Shown: one piece after another, positions 54,077-62,438 of the stretch
Position numbering within the stretch: position 1 is the stretch's first letter
Layout: every line of letters starts with the position of its first letter
NCBI RefSeq assembly: GCF_047495495.1
Contig: NZ_CP179930.1
Coordinates: forward strand, 1,984,001-2,048,000
Direction: 5' to 3'
Length of the DNA: 64,000 bases
Source: Zymobacter sp047495495
GTDB lineage: Bacteria; Pseudomonadota; Gammaproteobacteria; Pseudomonadales; Halomonadaceae
Notes under the pieces: model-generated
What the model was told of the DNA's origin: nothing
Databases searched by the model: none
What the model saw: the letters and a program-made list of their open reading frames with translations, nothing else
Translations under genes and position numbers: made by a program

Positions 54077-54556
54077 TCAGCGTGTATCACGCTTACGCTG
54101 CGGCGCGTCGGTTGCCAGCAGTGAAACACTGCGTGGAGGGGTCAGATGCAACGGTTCTGGACGAGCCAGCTGTGCCAACGTCACACTCTCCAGCAAGGCA
54201 TGAATGGCCTGCGATACGCGCTGCCAGTTATCACCTACTTGGCAGTGTGCAGCAATATCGCACTGCTGGTCGCTGTGGCTGCAGCTCGTCATCGCTACCG
54301 GCCCTTCGATGGCGGCGATGATATCGCTGGCTCGAATGTCTTCCGGCGCAGCGGCCAGCAGGTATCCCCCCTGGGCGCCTCGCCGCGAATGTAGAAGTCC
54401 GGCCCGCAGCAAGAGTTTGAGCGTCTTGCTGACCGTCGGGTGCGGCAGCCCGGTATACTGGGCGATCTCGGTCGCCGCCATCGGCTTGCCCGGCTCACGC
54501 GCCATCTGAGCCATGATCACACCTGCGTAATCGCAGAGCTTGGATAACTTCAGCAT
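54077..54556 (-). CDS. sufR: Rrf2-family SUF regulator (IscR/SufR-like)
   Basis: 159 residues. Winged helix at 1-70 (MLKLSKLCDYAGVIMAQMAR, then HPTVSKTLKLLLRAGLLHSR), then three cysteines C92, C99 and C105 in SCSHSDQQCDIAAHC, the Fe-S ligand region of Rrf2 regulators. The long C-terminal tail is basic. It is the first gene of sufR-B-C-D-S-T and resembles the SUF-specific Rrf2 regulators that sense cluster status and repress their own operon. Cysteine spacing (7 and 6) differs slightly from E. coli IscR (6 and 6). Confidence 0.9.
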   Translation of the reverse strand: MLKLSKLCDYAGVIMAQMAREPGKPMAATEIAQYTGLPHPTVSKTLKLLLRAGLLHSRRGAQGGYLLAAAPEDIRASDIIAAIEGPVAMTSCSHSDQQCDIAAHCQVGDNWQRVSQAIHALLESVTLAQLARPEPLHLTPPRSVSLLATDAPQRKRDTR

Positions 54557-54588
54557 GTCAGATGTCCTGGTGCGCGGCAGTATAAATC

Positions 54589-54606
54589 AGGTACTAGTCT
54601 AGTCCT
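54589..54606 (-). promoter_or_regulatory. Candidate Rrf2 operator in the suf promoter
   Basis: An imperfect dyad, AGGTACTAG at 54589-54597 against CTAGTCCT at 54599-54606, lies 33 bases upstream of the sufR ATG. On the minus strand a TATACT (-10-like) follows it, so the dyad covers the -35 and spacer. The form AGGACTAG-A-CTAGTACCT resembles Rrf2/IscR-type sites. This is consistent with autoregulation by the first gene. Confidence 0.5.
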
Positions 54607-54677
54607 ATTTAAAGGCGCTGAGAAGCAATGGCCCTGATAGAAAACCCTTATATCCCACTGTTAATGCAGGCCTAAGC

Positions 54678-54699
54678 CATGCCCGCCGAAGCGGGCATG
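54678..54699 (-). terminator. Hairpin after YccS-like gene
   Basis: CATGCCCGC pairs with GCGGGCATG around CGAA, 14 bases beyond the minus-strand stop. No T-run follows (GGCTTAGG), so termination would be weak. Confidence 0.45.
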
Positions 54700-54712
54700 A
54701 CCACGTCGATCG

Positions 54713-56953
54713 TCACCCTGATTCGGCAAGCACGGCTCGCATCTTCACCAGTGCATCCTTCAGCGGTTCAAGGTGATTAGTCATGGCTTCCAGCTGCTCA
54801 TAGGCGAAACGCTGCGCGCCATCGTACGACTCCAGCAGCCCGCATTCTGCACTCTGCTGTGCAGCGCTCATAGCGGCCTGCATCGCGCCATCGTCAGCCC
54901 CTTTCGCCACGATGTAGTCGGCCATACGTGACAGCGCTTCAGCAAGGTGCTGTGCGCAGGTATCCAGTGCGGCCGCCGACGGCAACGCCGCCTCAGGCCG
55001 GTGTACCCGCAGCGCGGTCAGATAGCCCAACAGCGCGTGAAGCTGAGCATGGAGCTGATGACCGGCCACCGTCAGCACGGCGACACTGCGATAAGGCACC
55101 TGATCCAGATTCGACAGCAGCGAAACCAGTGCGGCGTCACTCTGGCGTGCGTCCTGCCGTGCGGCCAGCAGAGACGGCGTTTCCTGCCGTCCCTGCGTGT
55201 ACTGATCAATCAGCATGGTCAGGTAGCGCGCCATATGGCTGAGCGCCGCCGCCACTTTCGGCTCAAGGCGAGCATTTTTCCAGTCCGGCAAGATGAAGCA
55301 AACGGCAGCGCTAGCGATCAGCGTTCCCAGCAGCGTATCCAACAGACGCGGCATGATCAGTGTGAAGCTGTTACCGACCTGATTGAAGCAGCACAGCACC
55401 ATCAGCGTGATGGCACAGGTCGCCAGCGCATAGTGTTTCTGTCGCAGCAGGAAGAACAGTACCCCAGCGATCACCGCCATTCCGGACTGCAGCTCAGGAA
55501 TCGGGAACAGACGCAGCATCGCCCAGCCCATGAACAGCCCTGCTAGCGTTCCCATGATGCGCTGGCGCAGCGCCTTGTGCGTCGCGCCAAAGCTTGGCCG
55601 ACAGACAAAGACCGTGGTCAGCATGATCCAGTACCCTTGCGAGGGGTCGAGCCACTGGATCAACAGATAGCCGGTGACCAGTGCACAGGACAGGCGCACC
55701 GCGTGGCGGAAGGTCGGGTTGAGTGGTGTCAGCAGCAGTTTGAAACGCGTCCACAGCATGCGGGGAGCGCTGGCCGCGGACAGCACAGCATAAGGCGGTG
55801 CTTCGCGGGCCTCCCGCGCCACATCCGGCAACTGTGCCAGTTCTTCTTCCAACGCTGACAGATTGTCAATCAGGCGCTTGAGGACTTGGTGAGCACCTTT
55901 CCGTCGCTGCGGTACGTCACGCCGCTCGGACGCAGGATCAACATAGTCCCATGCGTTCACCAGATCGCCATGCGCCCGCGTACGCTGGTCGGAAGCCACA
56001 CGTGCACGCCCAGGTTGATGCAGCACAGCCGCCAGCGAGCAGCATGCTTCCCCTTGCAAGCGCATGAGGTGCTGACAGCGGAACAGGACATCGCTGTGAT
56101 AGAAGGCGCTGACAAGCACATCACGTGAATGATGGGAGGAGCTGGCGCGCTCAAAGAGCCGCTCGGCCCGTTCCAGCAGCAGTTGGTCGCGTGCGGCACG
56201 CACCGAATTGCGCGAGGTGCTCAGCGTCTGCTTCACGCTGTCGTAGGACAGGGCGAAGGACTGCACCAGCGTTCCGTGAAGTTCGGCCAGCTGACGCTCG
56301 CGATGACGCATGTCCATCCCTTTGACCGGAATGAACTGCTCAGAGCGCAGGATCATGTAGCGTCCCAGTTGGGTGTACAGCAGGCTGAGATGACGCGGCA
56401 GACCGCGACGGTGAGCGATGATCTGCACGCCAAGTGACAGCAGGCCATAGCCTAGAGCACCCGCCAGCAACAGCGAACCGTCGCGCCAGAATGGCACCAC
56501 GCTGCCCGCCTGCCGCTGATCAATGGTGATCATGCTGTAGAGCGCCAGTACCAGCATCGCCGACATCATGGTGTTGAAGCGTCCGCCGACGCCGCCAAAC
56601 AGCGTGATGATGAACGTCGACGCCCCCAGCCCAATGGCAAACAGCCACGGATGAGGCATCAGCAGTTCGATAGCGATGGCCGCGATGGCAAAACTGATCA
56701 GCGTGAGCAGCAGCGAGACGATACGCTGCCGGGGGCATTCATCGCGTTCGGCCAAGCCGCAAGCGATGATGCCCAGAAAGAGTGGAATGCAGCGCGCCAT
56801 CTGCCCGCACAGGCCGCACACGACCATTGCCAGCGACATGGCGGCCAATACGCAGAGGCTCTGCCAGAAATCATCATGGGCACGCCAGTAGCGTGCCCAC
56901 TTCGCAAGCACCTGGTACAGCGATCGACTGCCCAGAACCTTGAGTACATCCAT
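54713..56953 (-). CDS. yccS: YccS/FUSC-family inner-membrane protein
   Basis: 746 residues. Two halves, each with a bundle of membrane helices followed by a cytoplasmic helical region: helices at about 35-185, soluble 190-390, helices about 400-535, soluble to the end. This is the FUSC / aromatic acid exporter plan of YccS and YhfK. LMPHPWLFAIGLGASTFIIT and RRIMGTLAGLF-type loop (LRQRIMGTLAGLFMGWAMLR) plus WIMLTTVFVCRPSFGATHKA are family motifs. Probable efflux of aromatic acids or similar compounds, substrate unknown. Monocistronic. Confidence 0.88.
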   Translation of the reverse strand: MDVLKVLGSRSLYQVLAKWARYWRAHDDFWQSLCVLAAMSLAMVVCGLCGQMARCIPLFLGIIACGLAERDECPRQRIVSLLLTLISFAIAAIAIELLMPHPWLFAIGLGASTFIITLFGGVGGRFNTMMSAMLVLALYSMITIDQRQAGSVVPFWRDGSLLLAGALGYGLLSLGVQIIAHRRGLPRHLSLLYTQLGRYMILRSEQFIPVKGMDMRHRERQLAELHGTLVQSFALSYDSVKQTLSTSRNSVRAARDQLLLERAERLFERASSSHHSRDVLVSAFYHSDVLFRCQHLMRLQGEACCSLAAVLHQPGRARVASDQRTRAHGDLVNAWDYVDPASERRDVPQRRKGAHQVLKRLIDNLSALEEELAQLPDVAREAREAPPYAVLSAASAPRMLWTRFKLLLTPLNPTFRHAVRLSCALVTGYLLIQWLDPSQGYWIMLTTVFVCRPSFGATHKALRQRIMGTLAGLFMGWAMLRLFPIPELQSGMAVIAGVLFFLLRQKHYALATCAITLMVLCCFNQVGNSFTLIMPRLLDTLLGTLIASAAVCFILPDWKNARLEPKVAAALSHMARYLTMLIDQYTQGRQETPSLLAARQDARQSDAALVSLLSNLDQVPYRSVAVLTVAGHQLHAQLHALLGYLTALRVHRPEAALPSAAALDTCAQHLAEALSRMADYIVAKGADDGAMQAAMSAAQQSAECGLLESYDGAQRFAYEQLEAMTNHLEPLKDALVKMRAVLAESG

Positions 56954-57016
56954 GCGAATTACATTCCCCTCGAAGCAGGGCCCCAGCCATGAGGCCTGCT
57001 TGCCGGGGCAGCGCGC

Positions 57017-58318
57017 TTATCCTTTGAACGGATTGCGCAAGATAATGGTTTCAAGACGGTCAGGCCCCGTCGAAATGATATCGATGGGCGCACCCACTTC
57101 CGCTTCAAGGAAACGGATATAGGCACGTGCATTTTCCGGCAGTTCGTCCAGCGAGCGCACGCCCAGCGTGGACTCCTGCCAGCCCGGCAGTTCTTCGTAA
57201 ACCGGTTCGATTGCCTCGAAGCCTTCGTAGTCGACCGGCGTCGATACCAGCTCGCCGTCCTGAGTACGGTAGCCGGTGCAGACACGGATGACTTCCATGC
57301 CGTCCAGTACGTCCAGTTTGGTCAGACACAAGCCAGAAATCGAGTTGATCTGCACGGCACGGCGCAGTGCAACGGCATCAAACCAGCCACAGCGACGCGG
57401 ACGCCCAGTGTTAGAACCAAACTCGTGACCACGTTCAGCCAGACGCTGGCCTTGATCATCGAACAGCTCGGTCGGGAACGGACCCGATCCCACACGCGTG
57501 GTGTACGCTTTGGTGATCCCCAGTACGTAGTCTAGGTACAGCGGCCCGAAGCCAGAACCAGTAGCCGTACCGCCGGCCGTGGTATTGGAGCTGGTTACGA
57601 ACGGATAGGTACCGTGGTCGATATCGAGCAACGACCCCTGCGCGCCTTCAAACAGAATCGGTTTGCCCTGTTCACGCAGCGAATGCACTAGGCTGACGGT
57701 GTCACAGACCATCGGTTTCAGCTCTTCGGCCAGCGCCATGCACTGATCCAGCGTCTCCTGAAAGTCGACTTCAGGCGCACCATGGTACTGGGTGAGGACA
57801 AAATTATGATACTTGAGTATTTCTTTCAACTTTTCAGCAAAACGTTCACGATGGTACAGATCGCCCAGACGGACACCGCGACGCGCTACTTTGTCTTCAT
57901 ACGCTGGCCCGATACCACGCCCGGTCGTACCGATTTTGTCATCGCCACGAGCACGTTCACGCGCCTGATCAAGCGCAATGTGATACGGCAGAATCAGCGG
58001 ACACGCCGGAGACAGACGCAGACGTTCGCGCACGGGCACGCCACCGGATTCCAGCTCTGCCATTTCGCCCAGCAGGGCATCCGGCGACAGCACGACACCG
58101 TTACCGATGATGCAGGTAACGTTTTCATGCAGGATACCGGAAGGGATTAGGCGCAGAATGGTTTTCTTGCCGTCGATAACCAGCGTATGGCCCGCATTAT
58201 GGCCACCCTGGAATCGCACAACGGCTGCTACGGATTCTGTAAGTAGGTCAACGACCTTACCCTTGCCTTCATCGCCCCACTGCGTACCGAGAACAACAAC
58301 GTTCTTGCCCATGTCCAT
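57017..58318 (-). CDS. purA: Adenylosuccinate synthetase
   Basis: 433 residues from ATG 58318; a second ATG two codons later would begin exactly like E. coli PurA, but the first has the better ribosome site. VVVLGTQWGDEGKGKVVDLL is the N-terminal GTP-binding signature with catalytic Asp, followed by QGGHNAGHTLV with the catalytic His. GTTGRGIGPAYEDKVARRGV and the TRVGSGPFPTEL loop are typical. It converts IMP and aspartate to adenylosuccinate using GTP. It follows hisZ, an order common in gammaproteobacteria. Confidence 0.96.
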   Translation of the reverse strand: MDMGKNVVVLGTQWGDEGKGKVVDLLTESVAAVVRFQGGHNAGHTLVIDGKKTILRLIPSGILHENVTCIIGNGVVLSPDALLGEMAELESGGVPVRERLRLSPACPLILPYHIALDQARERARGDDKIGTTGRGIGPAYEDKVARRGVRLGDLYHRERFAEKLKEILKYHNFVLTQYHGAPEVDFQETLDQCMALAEELKPMVCDTVSLVHSLREQGKPILFEGAQGSLLDIDHGTYPFVTSSNTTAGGTATGSGFGPLYLDYVLGITKAYTTRVGSGPFPTELFDDQGQRLAERGHEFGSNTGRPRRCGWFDAVALRRAVQINSISGLCLTKLDVLDGMEVIRVCTGYRTQDGELVSTPVDYEGFEAIEPVYEELPGWQESTLGVRSLDELPENARAYIRFLEAEVGAPIDIISTGPDRLETIILRNPFKG

Positions 58319-58538
58319 AGTGCTCGCTTGTGTCAGTGCGCCATTGCGCAGGTTTCGCTTTACGGATCTTCGCGCGTGTTGTCACTTGATCCCGTCGGAC
58401 GCCTACCTTGCCCGCTCTTTCCACCGGGCACGCCTCACTCATGATGCGCTGGCTCGCCGATCATTGAGAAGGAGCAGCAGTACAGGCGTCAGCAGACCGT
58501 AATGGCTACGATCCGATCATGTCTTGTCGTCAAACGCA

Positions 58539-58572
58539 GATATGCCGACAGAGATGAGGCTGTCGGCATATC
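58539..58572 (-). terminator. Hairpin between hisZ and purA
   Basis: GATATGCCGACAG pairs perfectly with CTGTCGGCATATC around an 8-base loop, just beyond the hisZ stop. On the minus strand TGCGTTTGACG follows, a poor T-tract, so it may attenuate rather than stop transcription into purA. Confidence 0.6.
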
Positions 58573-58580
58573 GGTATTGC

Positions 58581-59777
58581 TTATCGGGTAGAGGTATCCG
58601 TACAGGGTACGACTATCCACTCTCCGCCACGCTGGATCAGCATCCTGTTGCAGCGGTGTGCCTCAGGCCCGGTTTCTTGCCCGGGCAGCGCTTCGATTAC
58701 CCGTTCACCGGCTGCGCGAAGTTCATTGATGAGATCGTTGAGCTCCGCGCCCTCCTCGACCGGCGCCCAAATGCCATCGTTGGGCGGCGTCTGCTCATCA
58801 AGCCGCGCCAGCAGCTTCAGTTCCAGCGTGCAGCCCGTCGCGGGGCGCGCTCGCCCGAAGGCCTTACCGGCGTGATCGTAGCGGCCACCGCGCGCCACGG
58901 CTTGGCCGAACTCCGGCACGTAGGCCGCAAAGACGACACCGGTGTGGTATTCATAGCCGCGCAGCTCGCCCAGATCGAAATAGAGCGTCACCTCGGGGTA
59001 GGCATAGCTCAGCGCCTGTGCCAGCGCCTGCAAGTCCTGAATCGCCACGCGCACGGACTCGGGAGCATCCTCGAAAGTCTCAGCGGCCTGCGCCAGCACA
59101 TCGACCCCGCCGTTCAGGCGCGGCAACGCACTCAGCATGCGCAGGATGTCTTCCGATAGGGTCACGCCCTCAAGTAGTGCGTCCACTTCTGCCAGCGACT
59201 TGCGTTCCAGCGCCTCAAACAGTGCGGCTTCGGTTTCAGCGTCCAGCCCCGCGGATTTCACCAACCCGCGGTACACACCGATATGACCAAAAGCCAAATG
59301 GATGCGACGCGCACCGGCCTGCTCAAGGCTTGCCAGCACCAAGCGAACGATTTCAAGGTCTGCTTCCAGTCCGGCATAGCCGAACAGCTCCAGCCCGACC
59401 TGAACGGGACTGCGGCCACCCTGATGCGGATCGGGCGTTGCGCGCAAAACGTGCGAGCAGTAGCAGAGACGCGCCGGCCCTTCACGGTGCAGCGAGTGGG
59501 CATCCATACGCGCCACCTGCGGCGTGACGTCGGCACTGATCCCCATTGTACGGCCGCTAATGCGGTCGATCAGCTTGAAGGTCTGCAGATCGAGGTCGCT
59601 GCCGGTACCGGTCAGAAGGGATTCGAGGAATTCGACGGGAGGAGGTACTACGAGGTCATAACCCCAACTGTTGTAGAGGTCGAGCAGTGCGCGGCGCAAG
59701 GATTCCATGCGCATCGCCTGAGGCGGTAACACCTCATCGATACCGTCAGGCAGAAGCCATCGATTGGCCTTATTCAT
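58581..59777 (-). CDS. hisZ: ATP phosphoribosyltransferase regulatory subunit HisZ
   Basis: 398 residues, paralogue of histidyl-tRNA synthetase that lost catalysis. WLLPDGIDEVLPPQAMRMES, then FKLIDRISGRTMGISADVTP, QVARMDAHSLHREGPARLCY, YEYHTGVVFAAYVPEFG and RGGRYDHAGKAFG are typical. It pairs with a short HisG in the first step of histidine synthesis and confers feedback control. hisG is not in the window. Ribosome site AGGGCG eight bases upstream. Confidence 0.94.
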   Translation of the reverse strand: MNKANRWLLPDGIDEVLPPQAMRMESLRRALLDLYNSWGYDLVVPPPVEFLESLLTGTGSDLDLQTFKLIDRISGRTMGISADVTPQVARMDAHSLHREGPARLCYCSHVLRATPDPHQGGRSPVQVGLELFGYAGLEADLEIVRLVLASLEQAGARRIHLAFGHIGVYRGLVKSAGLDAETEAALFEALERKSLAEVDALLEGVTLSEDILRMLSALPRLNGGVDVLAQAAETFEDAPESVRVAIQDLQALAQALSYAYPEVTLYFDLGELRGYEYHTGVVFAAYVPEFGQAVARGGRYDHAGKAFGRARPATGCTLELKLLARLDEQTPPNDGIWAPVEEGAELNDLINELRAAGERVIEALPGQETGPEAHRCNRMLIQRGGEWIVVPCTDTSTR

Positions 59778-59982
59778 TGTTCTGGACGCCCTAAATGAAG
59801 ATGGTGTGACACAGCATCATGGCAGCGCGGAAATGACCGTTGTGCAGTTCGACTCATCACCCGTTCATGATGATCGAAACACACGCGACAGACCTGAGGC
59901 AAACCTGATCGACTGACAAACGTCACCGTTCGAGCCTCTGCCCCGCTTCGCATAGTGCTGCCATAAAGAAACCGCCGACATG

Positions 59983-60008
59983 AAAAACCCGGGCACGGCG
60001 GCCCGGGA
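59983..60008 (-). terminator. Terminator after hflC
   Basis: On the minus strand CCCGGGC pairs with GCCCGGG and is followed by TTTTTC. It lies about 60 bases beyond the hflC stop and separates hflKC from hisZ. Confidence 0.9.
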
Positions 60009-60067
60009 TTCATGAGTCTAACACGACGGACGCTGCATTCAATCCTTGCAGCTTGTACCCCGTCCCG

Positions 60068-60937
60068 TCAACGCCCTGCTTTGATCCAGCGCATCAGATC
60101 ATCTTCTGACCCCAGCACCAGCACACCGTTGCCGTGCTGCATGCCTTCTCGCCAAGTCTTCAATCCCTGATAGAAGCGGAAGAAGGTCGGATTGCGCGTA
60201 AAAGCATCGTTGTAACGGGTGGCAATCTCAGCGTCGGTTGCACCGCGGGCTGTTTCAGCATTCTCGTGTGCCGCCGCAAGCAGCATGGCTTTGCGACGCT
60301 CAGCGTCCGCCCGCACCTGATCAGCCATATCTTGGCCGTCAGAGGTCGCAGTGGTGGCGTCGTGCTGCCAGGCAGCCGTCATCTTCTGCTCGACGTCAGC
60401 CACGCGTGCGTCCGGCAGTGTGATGCGACGAAACGCAACGCCGGTAACGGTTACGCCGAGCGTGTCATGAAGGCGACTATCCAGCGTACTGCGTACGGCC
60501 TGCAGGGCTTGATCCTGACGCGACGTCGACAGGTCAGCCAACGTCAGATGACTCATCTGTTCGGTAAGCTGGGTAGCGACAGCCTGCGTCAGTTCATGCG
60601 CCACTTTGTTCGCATCACCTTTGCGCGCACTGTCATAGCGCTCCGGCGAGTCGATCTGCCAAGTCGCCACAAGATCGCCCAGAATTTCCTCACCAGAGGA
60701 CAGCACAAAGGTGCGCCCATCCAGCAGGCTGGTTTGCATGCGCTTGTCGAACAGCACCACCTTGTCGACAATCGGCAGCTTAACGTGCAGGCCCGGTGCC
60801 AGATTGCCATCAACAACCCGCTCGAAGCGTCGTTGGATACCGGTTTGCTGCTCGCTCACAACAAAGAAACTGGTACTGGCCAGCCACGCCAGCATGGCCA
60901 TCAGCGCGATCAGCACAAGTGATTTATTGCTGGGCAT
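60068..60937 (-). CDS. hflC: FtsH protease modulator HflC
   Basis: 289 residues. N-terminal membrane anchor (SLVLIALMAMLAWLASTSFF), then an SPFH/prohibitin domain: VVSEQQTGIQRRFERVV, GLHVKLPIVDKVVLFDKRMQ, then AERRKAMLLAAAHENAETAR. C-terminal NPTFFRFYQGLKTWREGMQH with VLVLGSEDDLMRWI is typical of HflC. With HflK it forms the membrane cage around FtsH and tunes its proteolysis. Its ATG overlaps the hflK stop by one base (TAATG). Confidence 0.95.
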   Translation of the reverse strand: MPSNKSLVLIALMAMLAWLASTSFFVVSEQQTGIQRRFERVVDGNLAPGLHVKLPIVDKVVLFDKRMQTSLLDGRTFVLSSGEEILGDLVATWQIDSPERYDSARKGDANKVAHELTQAVATQLTEQMSHLTLADLSTSRQDQALQAVRSTLDSRLHDTLGVTVTGVAFRRITLPDARVADVEQKMTAAWQHDATTATSDGQDMADQVRADAERRKAMLLAAAHENAETARGATDAEIATRYNDAFTRNPTFFRFYQGLKTWREGMQHGNGVLVLGSEDDLMRWIKAGR

Positions 60938-62223
60938 TACTGACGCCCCTCCTTGAGACTGCGGTCGTAATGGCGCTCGCCGCTATCGCGGTCACTGCGG
61001 GCGGCGTCGCGTGGAGCCGTCTGAGCCTTAGCCGCAGGCGTTCCCAGCAGAGAGGCGTGCCCACTGGCAGACGTTTCGCTAAGGTGCGGCGGCAGCAAAG
61101 GCGGAGGCCCCATCGGTGCGGGAGCGCCGGCAGGCGGCACCGATACGGCGGTGTTGTCGCTCTGTGTATTAACGATGCGGATACCCGGCCCTGCCATAAT
61201 GGCGCGCACGGCCTCCAGATACAGGCGATCGCGAGTCACCTCGGGAGCACGTTCATAGGTATGCAGTACCGCCATGTACTGGGCAATGTCACTGCGTGCC
61301 CGCGCGATGGCGGTATCGTGATAGGCCCGCGATTCTTCCTGAAGCTGATGCGCTTCACGCTCGGCCTGTGCGATTAGCTGATCGCGCTGCGCTTCCGCAT
61401 CCTGAATTGTGGTTTTGGCCTGCTGACGCGCCTGCTCGGCAGCCTTCATGGCCGCTTCAACAGACTTGGGTACCGCCACTTCTTCGATGCGCACATCGCG
61501 CAGTTCGGTACCGGTCAGCTGGCCCGGGAACGCTGTCTGCAAAGCGCTGCTGATTGCACTGCTCGTCACAGTACGCTCACCGCTCAGCAGTTCATCCAAC
61601 GGATGTGACGACACCACATGGCTGACCGCGGTATCAAGCGCGCTCTGCAGCATCTGTTCGGGATGTTCAACATTGCGAACGTAATCGACTGCCGACACGA
61701 TGCGATAGCTCGCACGGACATGTAGCGTGACAAGATTGCCATCCTGGGTCAGCTGCTGGCGACGGGTGACCAGCCAGTGGTCCTGACCGACGTTGACGCG
61801 TGTGACGCGATCAATCAGCGAAGGGTTCCAGTGAATGCCGGATGCCACGGTGTTCTGATAGTGTCCCTGCCGCATCACAACGCCAACCTGACCATCGCTG
61901 ACCGTATAAACGCCAGCGCCCAGCCATACCAGAGCCGCGACACCAAGAATGGCACCCGGCAACACGAAAGCGCTGCACTTGCGGGAAGGCGGTACATTCG
62001 GGTCTCGCGGGCCGCCGGAACGACGCTTACCCGTCAGCGTGCGCCATACCCGCTTGGCAACTTCGTCAAGATCGGGAGGCTGCTGAGAAGGACGCTGCCG
62101 CCCTCCGCGCCACGGATCGTGTTCAGGACGTCCCTGCGGTGCACCAGCGTTGCCGCCGCCATCCTGCGGCCGGGGATCGTCACCCTTATCCTTGCCACCT
62201 TCACCAGGTGCCTTCCACGCCAT
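60937..62223 (-). CDS. hflK: FtsH protease modulator HflK
   Basis: 428 residues from ATG 62223 (MAWKAPGEGGKDKGDDPRP), preceded by GGAGAGAAGAAAT; the open frame runs further upstream without support. A Gly/Pro-rich cytoplasmic N-terminus precedes one membrane helix (about residues 80-100), then an SPFH domain (VYTVSDGQVGVVMRQGHYQN, GIHWNPSLIDRVTRVNVGQ, LTQDGNLVTLHVRASYRI) and a coiled coil rich in Ala, Gln and Glu. A proline-rich tail follows. Partner of HflC. Confidence 0.94.
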   Translation of the reverse strand: MAWKAPGEGGKDKGDDPRPQDGGGNAGAPQGRPEHDPWRGGRQRPSQQPPDLDEVAKRVWRTLTGKRRSGGPRDPNVPPSRKCSAFVLPGAILGVAALVWLGAGVYTVSDGQVGVVMRQGHYQNTVASGIHWNPSLIDRVTRVNVGQDHWLVTRRQQLTQDGNLVTLHVRASYRIVSAVDYVRNVEHPEQMLQSALDTAVSHVVSSHPLDELLSGERTVTSSAISSALQTAFPGQLTGTELRDVRIEEVAVPKSVEAAMKAAEQARQQAKTTIQDAEAQRDQLIAQAEREAHQLQEESRAYHDTAIARARSDIAQYMAVLHTYERAPEVTRDRLYLEAVRAIMAGPGIRIVNTQSDNTAVSVPPAGAPAPMGPPPLLPPHLSETSASGHASLLGTPAAKAQTAPRDAARSDRDSGERHYDRSLKEGRQ

Positions 62224-62309
62224 ATTTCTTCTCTCCACTGGCCTTTGCAGCACGATGCCCCGCTCACGGCGGAAGACATCCAGAACACAGGCCCTTGCAT
62301 CGTTACGGG

Positions 62310-62343
62310 AAAGGTTCACCGATACCCATATCGGTGAACCTTT
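62310..62343. terminator. Terminator after hflX
   Basis: AAAGGTTCACCGAT pairs perfectly with ATCGGTGAACCTTT around a 6-base loop. A second hairpin, GAGGCGGCC (62408-62416) with GGCCGCCTC (62426-62434), lies directly after the hflX stop. Together they separate hfq-hflX from hflKC. Confidence 0.8.
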
Positions 62344-62438
62344 CGATAGATGGAGCACAGCATAGTGCCGCGCCGGCAGCAAGAGAACTGCCTTTGATCA
62401 GACTGAAGAGGCGGCCCGCAACGCAGGCCGCCTCCGAC

